Positions 51,508-59,503 are shown, counted from the stretch's first letter. The stretch: 64,000 nt of DNA from Treponema sp. (GCA_024402665.1 JAKSTI010000001.1:62001-126000), one strand, 5' to 3'. The notes: generated by a model from the letters alone, not told the origin. Translations and numbers: made by a program.

Positions 51508-52517
51508 ATCCATCCTTCTGGGGCTGGGATTTTGCCCATCTGGATGCCTGTTAATGTTTCGTAGATTTTTGTGAGTACTGGACCCATTTCATCTTTTCCG
51601 TCGTTAAATTTGATTTCTTTTCCGTGATCATCAATCTGTCCAACTGGAGAAATTACAGCGGCTGTACCACAAAGACCACATTCTACGAAAGAAGAAAGTT
51701 CATCTTTTGAAATCTGGCGTTCTTCAACTTCCATCTTAAGATATTCTTTAGCAACGTGAACCAAAGAGCGACGTGTGATAGAAGGCAAGATAGAATCAGA
51801 TTTTGGAGTAACAAGTTTACCATCTTTTGTGATGAAAAGAATGTTTGCTCCACCAGTTTCTTCTATATATGTGTGTGTTGCTGGATCAAGATACATATTT
51901 TCAGCATAACCACAGTTATGAGCATCAACAATGTTATGAAGTGACATAGCATAGTTCAAACCAGCTTTAATATCACCTGTTCCATGAGGAGCAGCACGGT
52001 CTCTGTCAGAAAGACGTACTTTAATAGGTTTTACACCACCTTTGAAATATGGACCTACTGGTGTAACAAGAATACGGAACTGATATTCATCAGCTGGTTT
52101 TACACCAATAACTGCGCTTGATCCAAACATGTATGGACGGATGTACAATGTAGCACCGCTTCCGAATGGTGGAACCCAGTCTTTGTTAGCTTCAATTGTT
52201 TTAAGAACAGCTTCAATAAATTTTTCTTTAGGGAAAACTGGCATTTCAAGACGTTTACAAGAATTTTCCATACGTTCAGCATTTAAATCTGGACGGAAAG
52301 TTACAATATCACCGTGTTCTGTTGTATATGCCTTAAGACCTTCAAAACAAGTCTGAGCGTACTGTAATACACCCGCACATTCGTTGATTTTAATAGAATG
52401 ATCTTTTGTTAATTTACCTTCATCCCATTTACCGTCTTTCCAGTTTGCAACGAAGCTTTTTGTAGTCTTCATGTAACCAAAAGGCAATTTGCCCCAATCA
52501 AGATTTTTTTTACCCAC
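51495..52517 (-). CDS. ilvE: Branched-chain amino-acid aminotransferase
   Basis: 340 residues. Fold-type IV PLP transaminase for Leu, Ile and Val. NLDWGKLPFGYMKTTKSFVA, QYAQTCFEGLKAY, LYIRPYMFGSSAVIGVKPA, GTGDIKAGLNYAMSLH (active-site Lys region), YIEETGGANILFI and LPSITRRSLVHVAKEYL are typical. The GTG at 52517 is the start because AGGAGGT lies six bases before it; an upstream ATG at 52562 would put that site inside the gene. Preceded by its own promoter and two tandem palindromic boxes. Confidence 0.94.
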   Translation of the reverse strand: MGKKNLDWGKLPFGYMKTTKSFVANWKDGKWDEGKLTKDHSIKINECAGVLQYAQTCFEGLKAYTTEHGDIVTFRPDLNAERMENSCKRLEMPVFPKEKFIEAVLKTIEANKDWVPPFGSGATLYIRPYMFGSSAVIGVKPADEYQFRILVTPVGPYFKGGVKPIKVRLSDRDRAAPHGTGDIKAGLNYAMSLHNIVDAHNCGYAENMYLDPATHTYIEETGGANILFITKDGKLVTPKSDSILPSITRRSLVHVAKEYLKMEVEERQISKDELSSFVECGLCGTAAVISPVGQIDDHGKEIKFNDGKDEMGPVLTKIYETLTGIQMGKIPAPEGWIYSI

Positions 52518-52573
52518 TTTGTTACCTCCTGAGTATGCATTTGGATGTATTACTACCTGCATTCAAATGTAAG

Positions 52574-52609
52574 CTTTAGTATTATTAAAGTACTTTAATC
52601 TTATTAAAG
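52574..52609 (-). promoter_or_regulatory. Two tandem 17-bp palindromic boxes in the ilvE leader
   Basis: 52574-52590 and 52593-52609 each have the form CTTTA/A-N5-TTAAAG, agree at 15 of 17 bases and are two bases apart. They lie at and just after the expected transcription start, the classic place for a repressor. As RNA each could also form a small hairpin. Confidence 0.65.
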
Positions 52610-52612
52610 ATT

Positions 52613-52640
52613 ATTTTAATTTTATTAGCTAAAATGTCAA
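52613..52640 (-). promoter_or_regulatory. ilvE promoter
   Basis: Reverse strand TTGACA and TAAAAT with a 16-base spacer; leader of about 90 bases to the GTG start. Confidence 0.7.
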
Positions 52641-52772
52641 TAATTAACGAAAAGATTAAAGTTTAAGTTTAAGAAGTTCTTTTTTATTAAAAGAGCATTT
52701 AATTATATCATATTTGAAAACTCCTCACAAGAAATTATTTATAGAAGAAAGTTGAATAATTCGTAAAAGAAG

Positions 52773-52821
52773 TCTAAGAACTTTCTTAGAGAACCGCTTC
52801 CTAACTTAAGACTATTCTTAA
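52773..52821. promoter_or_regulatory. Pair of palindromes upstream of the outer-membrane protein gene
   Basis: TCTAAGAA/TTCTTAGA (52773-52790, two-base centre) and TTAAGA/TCTTAA (52806-52821, four-base centre) share the half-site TCTTA. Centres are 32 bases apart, about three helical turns, just upstream of the promoter at 52837. Candidate activator or repressor sites. Confidence 0.45.
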
Positions 52822-52836
52822 ATTTACAAATATCTA

Positions 52837-52864
52837 TTGAAAATCAAAAAGTAACTGTTATACT
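52837..52864 (+). promoter_or_regulatory. Promoter with -10 seven bases before a start codon
   Basis: TTGAAA and TATACT with a 16-base spacer. The -10 ends seven bases before the ATG at 52872, so a transcript from it would be leaderless. Confidence 0.6.
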
Positions 52865-52871
52865 CTGTGGT

Positions 52872-54386
52872 ATGAGTGTAAAGCATATGAAAAACAACAA
52901 ATTTTTAATGATTATTTTAACAGGTCTTCTTGCCACAGCACCAATTTTTGCTGGTGATGATATTGGTGAAGAAATCAGATTGTTGGAAGCTAAAAAACAA
53001 GCGCTTTTAGATTCAATCAGGGGAGTATCAAATCAGAAAGATTCAATCAGAAATCAGATTATGGCAGAGTACGAAGAAGAAGCTTCAAAAATTGATGCTG
53101 AACTTGTACGCATTGCTGAAATGGATGAAAATGGTAGAGTTTTGTCTGATGTAAAAAAACGCCGCCTTGAAGAAAAGAAAAAGCTTTTAGCTGAATATGA
53201 ACAGAAAGCCGCAAAAGAAATCAATGCTGCCGGAACAGATATTGGTAAAGATGGAAAAGCTTTGTATGAAGATATTGTTAAGTCAGAAAAAGCACTTAAA
53301 AAGACAAGAACAATTACTTCAAAACAGGATGAACGTCTTCTTCAGGTTTTAAGATACGCTGGTGATAAATTCTACTGGAATACACAGGTAAGTCTTTATA
53401 TTAATGATGACAAGATTTTCTCTCAGAAAGCAGACATCAAATATGAAACTCTTGCTAAAAAAGCACCTGCAAATATCCAGACAGCAGATTCTAAAACATA
53501 TAACGACTATCTTGATACTGTAGATTATTATGATGCAATGTTAAGAAGCGGTGATGATGATATTATCCTTGAAATTGATTATTCTGTTGAAGCAAAACCA
53601 ATTACACAGCCATCAACATATACAATCAGTATTCTTGGAATCCGCTATGTAGATGCAAGATCAAAAAGAGTAATTCAGTCTGTAACACCTGAATATTCTT
53701 CTTACAATTATAAGTTAAATCCTACTGTAGATATTTCTGAAGCATTGAAATATTATTCTCAGGTTAATGACTCAAATTATCAGTACACAACTACAACTGG
53801 TTCTAGTGATTACAGTTCAAATATTGTATCAAAGAATAAAACTCTTGAAGATGGTGGATACACATACAATACAACAACTGGTGGAACTCCAATTGCGCCT
53901 GTTACTTCAAATAAATCAACTCATTTTAATCAGGGCAGATACAATTTAGGTTTCACAGTTGGTTCTGCATTCACAGATCACTTTGATATTGAAAACGGCA
54001 GTTTCATGGCATCTTTCTATGGAAGTTTCCCACTTTCAAATTACATGTTCTGTCAGATTGATGTAGGCTGGATTCCACTTTCTGACAATGTTATGACTCA
54101 GTTTGAGGACGGTGGTGCTGTTGATGTAGTTGCTTCTTTTGGTATGAACTATACTCCTTCTTTTGCTTCATGGCTTAATTTCTATGGAATGTTAGGCGCT
54201 GGAGTTGGATATACTACAGACAAATATGGTGATGACTATCCTGTAATTGTGTTTAAGTCAGCAGCCGGAATTGATATCACTGTAGCAAATACTTTTGTCT
54301 TTACTGTTCAGCAGGATTTTTACTTAGCTGATTTATTCTCTTATGGATACGGTACTTCTGTAGGTTTTGCAATTAATATGAATTAG
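52872..54386 (+). CDS. Secreted coiled-coil protein with a C-terminal outer-membrane-like barrel
   Basis: 504 residues (499 if the ATG at 52887 is used). Signal peptide FLMIILTGLLATAPIFA then GDD. Residues ~30-150 are charged and heptad-like (EEIRLLEAKKQALLDSIRGV, KKRRLEEKKKLLAEYEQKAA). The last ~170 residues alternate hydrophobic and polar (YNLGFTVGSAFTDHF, GMNYTPSFASWLNFYGMLGA, SVGFAINMN) as in small beta-barrels. A periplasm-spanning rod anchored by a barrel is a plausible design; family not recognised. The upstream start fits the leaderless promoter, the later one has only a weak ribosome site. Confidence 0.7.
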   Translation: MSVKHMKNNKFLMIILTGLLATAPIFAGDDIGEEIRLLEAKKQALLDSIRGVSNQKDSIRNQIMAEYEEEASKIDAELVRIAEMDENGRVLSDVKKRRLEEKKKLLAEYEQKAAKEINAAGTDIGKDGKALYEDIVKSEKALKKTRTITSKQDERLLQVLRYAGDKFYWNTQVSLYINDDKIFSQKADIKYETLAKKAPANIQTADSKTYNDYLDTVDYYDAMLRSGDDDIILEIDYSVEAKPITQPSTYTISILGIRYVDARSKRVIQSVTPEYSSYNYKLNPTVDISEALKYYSQVNDSNYQYTTTTGSSDYSSNIVSKNKTLEDGGYTYNTTTGGTPIAPVTSNKSTHFNQGRYNLGFTVGSAFTDHFDIENGSFMASFYGSFPLSNYMFCQIDVGWIPLSDNVMTQFEDGGAVDVVASFGMNYTPSFASWLNFYGMLGAGVGYTTDKYGDDYPVIVFKSAAGIDITVANTFVFTVQQDFYLADLFSYGYGTSVGFAINMN

Positions 54387-54401
54387 TTTTATAATTAATC
54401 C

Positions 54402-55157
54402 ATGCAGATTCTTCAGTGGAGAGACATATTAGAAAATAACAATAGACTATATTTTGAAACACCTGGAACAGGGATTTCTGTTGGTAGTTTTGATGGTCTT
54501 CATCTTGGTCACAGAAAATTGATTTGTGAACTTGTTGAAGGCTGTAGAAAACAGAATCTTGTACCAGGTGTTTTGACTTTTAACAGACCGTTGCCTTCAT
54601 TGAAAAAAAACGGGAATTATCCTGGTGATGTTTCATCCCTTTCTCAACGATTAAAACTTCTTGAAAGCTGCGGCGTTGAATTTGTTATTCTTTCTGATTT
54701 TTCAGAAAACCTTTCCTCTTTAAAAGGTCAGGATTTTTTTTCAATCCTTAAAAATAAAATCAATCTTAAATTTATTGCAGAAGGCGTTGATTTCAGGTGC
54801 GGTTACAAAGGGGCCACAACTTCTGCTGATATTAAAAAATGGGCAGATGAAAATTCTGTTGGAACTGTTTTTGTAGAACCAGTTTTCTATAATACAGGTA
54901 GTGGGGAAGAACGAATCAGTTCTTCATATATCAGAAAGTTGATTCAAGCAGGAGATTTGGATAAAGTGAATTATCTACTGTCACGTAATTATCAGTTAGA
55001 TTTATCTGTCCCTTCCGAAATAACTCAGATACTTCCGCCTGTTGGAGAGTATAAAGTTGTAACTGAAAAAAATACTCACGAAATTCTGAAAATTGATTCA
55101 GAAGGAATTCATGTTCACAGTGATGCATTTTTCTTTGATTTTTGTGATATAAAATAG
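54402..55157 (+). CDS. ribF: FAD synthetase (RibF adenylyltransferase domain only)
   Basis: 251 residues against ~310 for bifunctional RibF. The nucleotidyltransferase domain is complete: SVGSFDGLHLGHRKLI with the H-x-G-H motif, LTFNRPLPSLKKN, EGVDFRCGYKG and ISSSYIRKLIQAGDLDKVNY. The riboflavin kinase domain (normally with a GPPTANL-type motif) is absent; only ~65 unrelated residues follow (LPPVGEYKVVTEKNTHEI). So it probably makes FAD from FMN but cannot make FMN. Lies before rpsO-pnp as usual for ribF. Confidence 0.88.
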   Translation: MQILQWRDILENNNRLYFETPGTGISVGSFDGLHLGHRKLICELVEGCRKQNLVPGVLTFNRPLPSLKKNGNYPGDVSSLSQRLKLLESCGVEFVILSDFSENLSSLKGQDFFSILKNKINLKFIAEGVDFRCGYKGATTSADIKKWADENSVGTVFVEPVFYNTGSGEERISSSYIRKLIQAGDLDKVNYLLSRNYQLDLSVPSEITQILPPVGEYKVVTEKNTHEILKIDSEGIHVHSDAFFFDFCDIK

Positions 55158-55171
55158 AGGAGTTTTTCATA

Positions 55172-55342
55172 ATGATTTCAAAAATTTTTCATTATCTGAC
55201 TTTTAAGAACACAATGGATATAAAACGTAATCAGAAAGAACAGATTAAGAAACAGGAAGAAGAAAGACGCATTGAAAAAATAGAAAAAGCAAAAGATCAG
55301 GAAAAAAAGAAAAAACTTTATGGTTCGGAGTTTGATTGCTAA
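55172..55342 (+). CDS. Small highly charged ORF (56 residues) between ribF and rpsO
   Basis: Reads MISKIFHYLTFKNTMDIKRN and then a Lys/Glu/Gln-rich helix (QKEQIKKQEEERRIEKIEKA) to a stop at 55340-55342. GAGGAG lies nine bases before the ATG, 14 bases after ribF. The amphipathic start and basic helix suggest a membrane- or RNA-associated peptide. No homology recognised; coding status supported by the ribosome site and codon-like composition. Confidence 0.6.
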   Translation: MISKIFHYLTFKNTMDIKRNQKEQIKKQEEERRIEKIEKAKDQEKKKKLYGSEFDC

Positions 55343-55373
55343 AATTAATTCCGGAAGTTATTCTCCTTCGCAG

Positions 55374-55402
55374 TTGATTATTCCTTTGTTATTTATTATT
55401 AT
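55374..55402 (+). promoter_or_regulatory. rpsO promoter
   Basis: TTGATT and TATTAT with a 17-base spacer, leaving a ~90-base leader before rpsO. Confidence 0.55.
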
Positions 55403-55411
55403 TGAAACATA

Positions 55412-55469
55412 CGGATTCAATTTGTGATTTGACCCTAGAAACCCAGAGCCAGACCTGCAAAGAAATCCG
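55412..55469 (+). promoter_or_regulatory. Structured rpsO leader, possible S15 autoregulatory site
   Basis: CGGATT (55412-55417) pairs with AATCCG (55464-55469), enclosing a C/A-rich stretch. S15 binds and represses its own leader in several phyla with unrelated structures; this one is unproven. Confidence 0.4.
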
Positions 55470-55500
55470 CGAATAATACATTTTTATAAGGGGTTCCATT

Positions 55501-55770
55501 ATGGCACTTACAAAAGAAACAACAGCCGCTACAGTAAAAAAATACGGCGCAAAAGAAACAGACACAGGTAACGTTAAAGTACAGATTGCTTTGATGACTG
55601 GTCGTGTACAGCAGCTTACAGAACACGTAAAAGCATTCCCAAAAGATGCTACTGCAAAACGTGCTCTTCTTAAAGTTGTAGGACAGCGTCGTGAGATGCT
55701 CAAGTACTTCGAACGCACAGACCTTGAAGGATACCGTGCATTCATTAAAGAACTTGGACTCCGCAAGTAG
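55501..55770 (+). CDS. rpsO: Ribosomal protein S15
   Basis: 89 residues, the normal length. TGNVKVQIALMTGRVQQLTE, VKAFPKDATAKRALLKVVGQ, RREMLKYFERTDLEGYRAFI and the end KELGLRK are the S15 pattern. Binds the 16S central domain. AAGGGG precedes the ATG. Followed by a strong terminator, then pnp, an order also found in E. coli. Confidence 0.97.
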   Translation: MALTKETTAATVKKYGAKETDTGNVKVQIALMTGRVQQLTEHVKAFPKDATAKRALLKVVGQRREMLKYFERTDLEGYRAFIKELGLRK

Positions 55771-55785
55771 TTTTGGTTTCTTTTC

Positions 55786-55823
55786 AAAAGCCTGTTTTCT
55801 TAATTGAGAACAGGCTTTTTTGT
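55786..55823 (+). terminator. Intrinsic terminator after rpsO
   Basis: AAAAGCCTGTT (55786-55796) pairs with AACAGGCTTTT (55809-55819) with a short AT loop and a T-run. Strong. Confidence 0.93.
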
Positions 55824-55943
55824 TTTTAAGCCTTATTTTTGAAGTTCTATTTTCAACTGTTAATTTATAATAATTGAATATTTTGATTTCTTACATTATT
55901 ATGTATATTATCTGAGTTTCAGATTTTTAATAAATTCTGGTTT

Positions 55944-56018
55944 CCTGATTTAAGGATAGGAAACAAGATTAAAGAAATTATTTTAGTTCCTTTAATCTTG
56001 TTCCTTATGTCAATCAGG
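55944..56018 (+). promoter_or_regulatory. Long imperfect hairpin in the pnp leader
   Basis: GGAAACAAGATTAAAG (55959-55974) pairs with CTTTAATCTTGTTCC (55990-56004) with one bulge; CCTGATT (55944-55950) pairs with AATCAGG (56012-56018) outside it. A competing pairing GTTTCC/GGAAAC (55940-55945 with 55959-55964) is possible. In E. coli a comparable leader duplex is cut by RNase III and used for PNPase autocontrol. Confidence 0.65.
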
Positions 56019-56041
56019 GGGCCTTTTTTAAGGAGAACTCT

Positions 56042-58141
56042 ATGTCTGTAGAAAGAGTTACTTACCGTCTTGGTGATGCTGATTTGATTCTTGAAACAGG
56101 AAAAATCGGTAAACAGGCTAATGGTTGTGTATACGCTCAGTGGGGTGGTGCAGCTATTATCGCTACAATTTGTGCTTCTTCAAATGTAACAGAAGGTCAG
56201 GATTTCGTACCAGTTACTGTTGAGTACAATGAAAAATTCTATGCTGCTGGTAAAATCCCTGGTGGCTTTGTAAAACGTGAAGGTCGTCCAAAGGATAAAG
56301 AAATCTTGGTTTCTCGTCTTATTGACCGTCCTATGCGTCCTCTTTTTGAACCATCTTTTGGTCATGAATTACAGATTGTTCCAACTTGTGTTTCTTGTGA
56401 CGGTGTTCACACACAGGATATTTTGGCTGTAATTGCTGCATCTGCTGCTACTTGTATTTCTGACATTCCATTCCACGGACCAGTTGCTGCTTGTCGTGTT
56501 GGATATTTGAATGGTGAATACATTATCAACCCAACATTTGAACAGATTGAAAAGGGTGAACTTGAAATCGTTGTTGCCGGAACTAAAGAAGGTTTCACAA
56601 TGGTTGAAGGTGGTGCAAACGAAGTTTCTGAAGAATTAATGCTTGGTGCTTTGGAAAAAGCTCAGGGCTTTATCACAGATATGTGTTTGTTGCAGGAAGA
56701 ATTGGTTAAGAAATGTGGTAAAGAAAAATTACCTCTTAATCCACTTGATGTTACATTGGCTAATGCTGAAGAAATTGAAGCTGCTGCAACTCCACTCTTA
56801 AAAGAAGCATGTTTCCAGGATGGAAAAATGAACCGTGGTATTGCTATTGCTAAGGTTCAGAAAGAATTGGCTGCAAAATATGCTGAACAGCTTGAAGATC
56901 CAATTCAGGCTAAACTTTTCTGTAATTTGATGGATGATATTCAGTACAAACTTCTTCGTAAATCAATTTTGGATGAAGGTGTACGTATTGACGGTCGTAA
57001 GACTGATGAAATCCGTCCTATTACTTGTGAAGTAAATGTTCTTCCAACTCCACACGGATCTGCTTTGTTTACTCGTGGTGAAACACAGTCTTTGGCAGTT
57101 TGTACACTTGGTACTGCAATGGATGAACAGTCTTATGATGATATTGATGGAGATCGTTCAGAACACTTCATCCTTCACTATAACTTCCCACCATACTCAG
57201 TTGGTGAAACAGGAAAATTAACAACTGGTCGTCGTGAAATTGGTCACGGAAACTTGGCTCGTCGTTCTTTGGCAGCTATGGTTCCTTCTCGTGAAGAATT
57301 CCCATACACAGTTCGCGTTGTTTCTGAAATTATGGAATCTAACGGTTCTTCATCACAGGCTTCTACTTGTGGTGGTACTTTGGCTATGTTGGCAGCTGGT
57401 GTTCCAATGAAGAAAATGGTTGCTGGTATTGCTATGGGTCTTATTACAGAACCAGAAGGTGACAATCCATACGGTAAATATGCAATCCTTTCTGATATCC
57501 TTGGTGAAGAAGATCACCTTGGTGATATGGACTTTAAAGTAGCTGGTACAGAAGATGGTATTACTGGTTTCCAGATGGATATTAAGATTGCCGGTGTAAC
57601 AACTGAAATCATGAAAAAAGCTATGGAACAGGCACGGGAAGGTCGTATGCACATCCTTGGTAAAATGAAAGCTTGTATTGATAAACCAGCTCCACTTGCT
57701 AAGAATGCTCCACAGATTATGACAATGAAAATCCCAGTAGACAAAATTGGTGCTTTGATTGGACCTGGTGGAAAGAATGTAAAAGCTCTTTGTTCACAGT
57801 ACGATGTAACAATCAATACTGATGACGACGGAACAGTTACAATCTATTCTAAAAACGGCTTGAATGCAGAAGCTGCTAAAAAAGCTGTTAAGGGCATTAC
57901 AGAAGATCCAGAAGTTGGAACAATCTATCAGGGAACTGTAAAACGCATTATGGAATTTGGTGCATTCGTAGAAATCCTCCCAGGAAAAGAAGGTTTGTGT
58001 CATATTTCTAAACTTTCAAAACAGAGAGTAAGCAAAGTAACAGACGTTCTTAAAGAAGGACAGCAGATTCCTGTAAAACTCCTTGAAGTAGACAAACAGG
58101 GCAGATTGAATCTTAGTTATATCGATGCTATTGAACAGTAG
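56042..58141 (+). CDS. pnp: Polyribonucleotide nucleotidyltransferase
   Basis: 699 residues. 3'-5' phosphorolytic RNA degradation. Two RNase PH domains (GGFVKREGRPKDKEILVSRL, IDRPMRPLF; then GEVNVLP-like CEVNVLPTPHGSALFTRGET, DGDRSEHFILHYNFPPYSVG, GRREIGHGNLARRSL, EIMESNGSSSQASTCGGTLA), a KH domain (KIGALIGPGGKNVKAL) and an S1 domain (TVKRIMEFGAFVEILPGKEG). AAGGAG precedes the start. The stop codon lies inside a hairpin and is part of a duplicated segment. Confidence 0.97.
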   Translation: MSVERVTYRLGDADLILETGKIGKQANGCVYAQWGGAAIIATICASSNVTEGQDFVPVTVEYNEKFYAAGKIPGGFVKREGRPKDKEILVSRLIDRPMRPLFEPSFGHELQIVPTCVSCDGVHTQDILAVIAASAATCISDIPFHGPVAACRVGYLNGEYIINPTFEQIEKGELEIVVAGTKEGFTMVEGGANEVSEELMLGALEKAQGFITDMCLLQEELVKKCGKEKLPLNPLDVTLANAEEIEAAATPLLKEACFQDGKMNRGIAIAKVQKELAAKYAEQLEDPIQAKLFCNLMDDIQYKLLRKSILDEGVRIDGRKTDEIRPITCEVNVLPTPHGSALFTRGETQSLAVCTLGTAMDEQSYDDIDGDRSEHFILHYNFPPYSVGETGKLTTGRREIGHGNLARRSLAAMVPSREEFPYTVRVVSEIMESNGSSSQASTCGGTLAMLAAGVPMKKMVAGIAMGLITEPEGDNPYGKYAILSDILGEEDHLGDMDFKVAGTEDGITGFQMDIKIAGVTTEIMKKAMEQAREGRMHILGKMKACIDKPAPLAKNAPQIMTMKIPVDKIGALIGPGGKNVKALCSQYDVTINTDDDGTVTIYSKNGLNAEAAKKAVKGITEDPEVGTIYQGTVKRIMEFGAFVEILPGKEGLCHISKLSKQRVSKVTDVLKEGQQIPVKLLEVDKQGRLNLSYIDAIEQ

Positions 58142-58245
58142 TTTTACGAAGTAAAACTACAGGCGTGGCCAAAGAGACCGAAGTTGAAAGATTGACGTTC
58201 AGCCACGCCATAGATGCAATTGCACAGTAGTTTTACGAAGTAAAA
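58121..58245 (+). repeat. 36-bp direct repeat of the pnp end flanking a hairpin (89-bp period)
   Basis: 58121-58156, the last pnp codons, stop and GTAGTTTTAC-GAA-GTAAAACTAC hairpin, recurs at 58210-58245 with three changes. Between the copies is a GGCGTGGC/GCCACGCC hairpin (58162-58169 with 58202-58209). The copy even keeps a pseudo gene-end and stop. Confidence 0.88.
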
Positions 58246-58275
58246 AAGGTGTGGATTTTTCCACACCTTTTTTTG
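58245..58275. terminator. Bidirectional intrinsic terminator after pnp
   Basis: AAAGGTGTGG (58245-58254), ATTTTT loop, CCACACCTTT (58261-58270), Ts after and As before. Serves pnp and the convergent nitroreductase gene. Confidence 0.93.
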
Positions 58276-58285
58276 TTGGTTTATT

Positions 58286-58810
58286 TTATTTTTTAATGTT
58301 AAACCATGCTCTTTCATCAAAAGATTTCTTTGTAACTCTTTTGATACTTTCCGCCGCTTTTCCTACAGGCAGCATACATACAACTTTGTATTTAGGATCA
58401 AGTTCCAGAATCTTAGCAATTTCAGCACCAATTCCATCATCAGCATTTACGTATCCTTCTACCCAGCAGCTTTCATATCCTAATTCTACAATTTCAAGAA
58501 GCATATTTTGAATTGCAGCCGAATAATCCTGTACTGCAAAACAGCGGCCATGATAGGAAGGAATAAATTCTGCAAGAACAAAAATTAAGGCAGGTGCTGT
58601 TTTACCAACAGGTCTTGTCATAATATTTCTGATTTTTTCTAAAAGCAAAGAATCATCTACTGCAACAATGCTTGTTGTCTGAGTATTACATCCAGATGGA
58701 GCTGCCAGACCTGCTTCAAGAATCAATTTCAAATCTTCTTCAGGTACACTTTCATTTGTATATGCACCTCTATAACTTGTTCTGTAATTAATTGCTTCTA
58801 AAGTTTTCAT
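58286..58810 (-). CDS. Nitroreductase-family flavoprotein
   Basis: 174 residues. FMN-dependent NAD(P)H oxidoreductase fold: EAINYRTSYRGAYTNESVPE, LAAPSGCNTQTTSIVAV, QDYSAAIQNMLLEIVELGYE, SCWVEGYV and the end VCMLPVGKAAE. Substrate unknown. The ATG at 58810 is preferred over 58816 because GGAAG is six bases before the former and touches the latter. Shares a transcript with the phosphatase gene upstream. Confidence 0.88.
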   Translation of the reverse strand: MKTLEAINYRTSYRGAYTNESVPEEDLKLILEAGLAAPSGCNTQTTSIVAVDDSLLLEKIRNIMTRPVGKTAPALIFVLAEFIPSYHGRCFAVQDYSAAIQNMLLEIVELGYESCWVEGYVNADDGIGAEIAKILELDPKYKVVCMLPVGKAAESIKRVTKKSFDERAWFNIKK

Positions 58811-58828
58811 TTTCATCTTCCATTATTT

Positions 58829-59497
58829 CTATTTTTTTGAAGTATACCCGTTTGCAACATCTGCAATGTCAGGAGTGTCGTAAAAAGTTTTTGCCGTATA
58901 TTCCATTGTAAAAACACCATTTTGAAGAACTGCCTTATTAACAGTACAATTTGGCATTTTTACTTTCCAAAAATCCTTAAGCGGGCGGCCATCAATATTA
59001 AGTAAAAGACTTTGCATGCATCCACCATGAGTTACAATCAAAATATTGTTAATATCAGGGTTGTTTTCCAAAGGTTTAATCTCTTTTTCAAGAAAATCTG
59101 CTGTTCTTTTTAAAGCTGATTCAAAACTTTCTGCGTTATTTTTTGCTTTATATAATTCGGGCTGATCAAAAAATAAATGAAAATCAGTCAGTTCCGGATT
59201 ATTATTACGTTCATCAGGAGTTTTTCCTTCTGCATCACCAAAACAAAATTCAATTAATCTGTCATCAATAATGATGTCATTTTCTCTTTTTCCAGACATA
59301 AGAAGTGCAGTTTGAAAAGCTCGCTTCAAAGGACTAGAATAAACTCTGTCAAAATCTATGCCTGCCTTAATAAATCCCTGATGAGTAAGAGCTGCCTGTT
59401 CTTTTCCTTTATCATTCAGTTCAGTATCAGATCTTCCCTGTAGTTTCCATAAAGAATTCCAGTCAGTTTCGCCATGTCTTGTAATATAAATATTCAT
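58829..59497 (-). CDS. Histidine phosphatase (phosphoglycerate-mutase-like)
   Basis: 222 residues. Catalytic RHGE in YITRHGETDWNSLWKLQGRS, DTELNDKGKEQA, VYSSPLKRAFQTALLM, CFGDAEGKTPDE, and the second His in ILIVTHGGCMQSLL. Cofactor-dependent mutase-like phosphatase family (GpmB/CobC group); substrate not predictable. No ribosome site; TATAAT ends six bases before the ATG, so the message is probably leaderless. Confidence 0.9.
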   Translation of the reverse strand: MNIYITRHGETDWNSLWKLQGRSDTELNDKGKEQAALTHQGFIKAGIDFDRVYSSPLKRAFQTALLMSGKRENDIIIDDRLIEFCFGDAEGKTPDERNNNPELTDFHLFFDQPELYKAKNNAESFESALKRTADFLEKEIKPLENNPDINNILIVTHGGCMQSLLLNIDGRPLKDFWKVKMPNCTVNKAVLQNGVFTMEYTAKTFYDTPDIADVANGYTSKK

Positions 59498-59503
59498 AGA
59501 TCA

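Noticed and set aside
52518..52562. Upstream ATG start for ilvE
   Set aside because: The AGGAGGT site would lie inside the gene; the GTG at 52517 is correctly spaced from it.
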